From the NCBI GenBank assembly GCA_964608615.1, contig CAZSQG010000133.1, positions 1-6,059 of the forward strand: DNA of 6,059 nt. The letters run 5' to 3'. The translations under genes and the position numbers were made by a program. This document shows positions 5,540 through 6,059 of this stretch, piece after piece; within the stretch, counting starts at the first letter, position 1, and each line of letters begins with the position of its first letter. The stretch is from CALEUX01 sp964608615 (GTDB taxonomy: Bacteria > Bacteroidota > Bacteroidia > Bacteroidales > Marinilabiliaceae). Under the pieces are notes generated by a model that was given only the letters and a program-made list of their open reading frames with translations, was not told the origin of the DNA and did no database searches.

Positions 5540-5570
5540 CAAATATAAATAAAGCAAGCAAATGTTTAAA
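5540..5570 (-). promoter_or_regulatory. Bacteroidota-type promoter of the hyperacidic gene
   Basis: On the minus strand, TATATTTG (5547-5540) is a perfect match to the -7 consensus TAnnTTTG. TTTA (5570-5567) lies 19 bases upstream, one base off the -33 TTTG. Initiation near 5534 would leave a leader of roughly 23 bases before the ATG at 5511. Confidence 0.55.
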
Positions 5571-5851
5571 CTTTAAGAACGTTTTTGTTGAAAAAAAATT
5601 AAATAGTTGATATATAGCGTTATCAAAGAATAATAGTAGTTTTGTTCTAAAGCTGTAATTGACTGCTTTTACATTTAAATGTAGTTAAGAGTTTCGAAAA
5701 TTTTGATTTTTTTTTAAACTAATTTCAATTTGAAATCCATAGAATAATTATTTGTTTTGATATTTCTTTCATTTGATTTTAAATTGTTCTTCTTTTATTT
5801 AAATTGGTTCACTATTGTCCGGTAAAAAATATTTTCTTCGTTCAAGTGCTC

Positions 5852-5878
5852 TCCCGCTAAAAAGCGGGATTACTTTTT
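5852..5878 (+). terminator. weak hairpin with T-tract
   Basis: TCCCGCT (5852-5858), loop AAAA, AGCGGGA (5863-5869), then TTACTTTTTTT. The stem is good, but the T-run is interrupted and no plus-strand gene lies upstream, so it may belong to the adjacent repeat cluster. Confidence 0.35.
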
Positions 5879-5894
5879 TTCTACAGCAAAAAAA

Positions 5895-5963
5895 AGTGAG
5901 CAAATTTTGCGTTTAGTGAGCGCAGTGAGCAAACTTGTTTGCGTCAATGCCGAGCGTAGCAAA
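5895..5963. repeat. repeat cluster with an inverted copy of the dispersed repeat
   Basis: AGTGAGC occurs at three places (5895, 5920 and 5929 regions), with GCAAATTTTGC and CAAACTTGTTTGCG palindromes between them. Read on the minus strand, 5963-5943 is TTTGCTACGCTCGGCATTGAC. It aligns with the TTCGCTGCGCTC...ATGAC core of the repeats at 452-540 and 3363-3409, so this would be the only inverted copy in the window. Confidence 0.5.
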
Positions 5964-6037
5964 ATTCAAAGTAGTTAAAAAATGCCGCCGCTGCATATAA
6001 TTTCCTAAAAATCATATTAATAGTCTAATCCCGATAA

Positions 6038-6045
6038 TAGTTTTG
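6038..6045 (+). promoter_or_regulatory. possible -7 element reading out of the window
   Basis: TAGTTTTG matches TAnnTTTG exactly. No TTTG lies 17-23 bases upstream, so only half of the promoter is supported. It would serve a gene beyond 6059. Confidence 0.25.
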
Positions 6046-6059
6046 TAAGTTTTTTGTTC

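Larger units (their letters stand above)
5571..6059. other. gene-free right end
   Basis: No gene on either strand. 5571-5840 is very AT-rich, with no structure I can support. 5852-5963 is a GC-richer repeat cluster. The last 60 bases hold a possible promoter element reading out of the window. Confidence 0.55.

Noticed and set aside
5232..5548. His-rich and Ser-rich plus-strand ORFs
   Set aside because: Antisense shadows of the Asp codons (GAT/GAC read as ATC/TCA/CAT) of the hyperacidic gene.

Overview
The window looks like chromosomal DNA of a free-living or gut-type Bacteroidota, probably near Marinilabiliales/Prolixibacteraceae. The evidence is an AT-rich background, A-rich leaders without Shine-Dalgarno sequences, a TAnnTTTG-type -7 promoter element, an exported protein with a CarboxypepD_reg-like domain, and GC-rich intergenic repeats of a kind I associate with that phylum. 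The lineage is inferred from style and one protein family; there is no rRNA or tRNA to confirm it.

Layout: 1-540 is gene-free and repeat-rich. It holds a GC-rich tandem repeat (21-200), two tails that look like tRNA 3' ends (212-231 and 361-380), two intrinsic terminators (228-265 and 382-414) and copies of a dispersed repeat. 541-1025 is AT-rich and has no convincing gene. 1026-2346 carries a small unknown protein (82 aa) and a 329 aa protein whose N- and C-terminal motifs resemble the FIST sensory fold. They are on the same strand 82 bp apart and may form an operon. 2440-2658 is a doubtful small membrane or exported ORF. 2659-3766 is an island of non-coding repeats: degenerate copies of the dispersed repeat, a ~190 bp nested palindrome (3032-3225) and a long hairpin (3417-3465). 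3767-5065 is a complete exported protein with a CarboxypepD_reg-like domain, closed by a strong terminator (5103-5135). 5251-5511 on the minus strand encodes an 86 aa hyperacidic protein with its own Bacteroidota-type promoter and terminator. 5571-6059 has no gene and ends in another repeat cluster.

The coding genes do not form one evident pathway. The most unusual items are the hyperacidic protein (46 of 86 residues Asp or Glu), the divergent FIST-like protein with its small neighbour, and the layered palindromic repeats. The repeats may be non-autonomous mobile elements acting on a transposase elsewhere in the genome. I found no CRISPR array, complete tRNA, insertion sequence or defence system.
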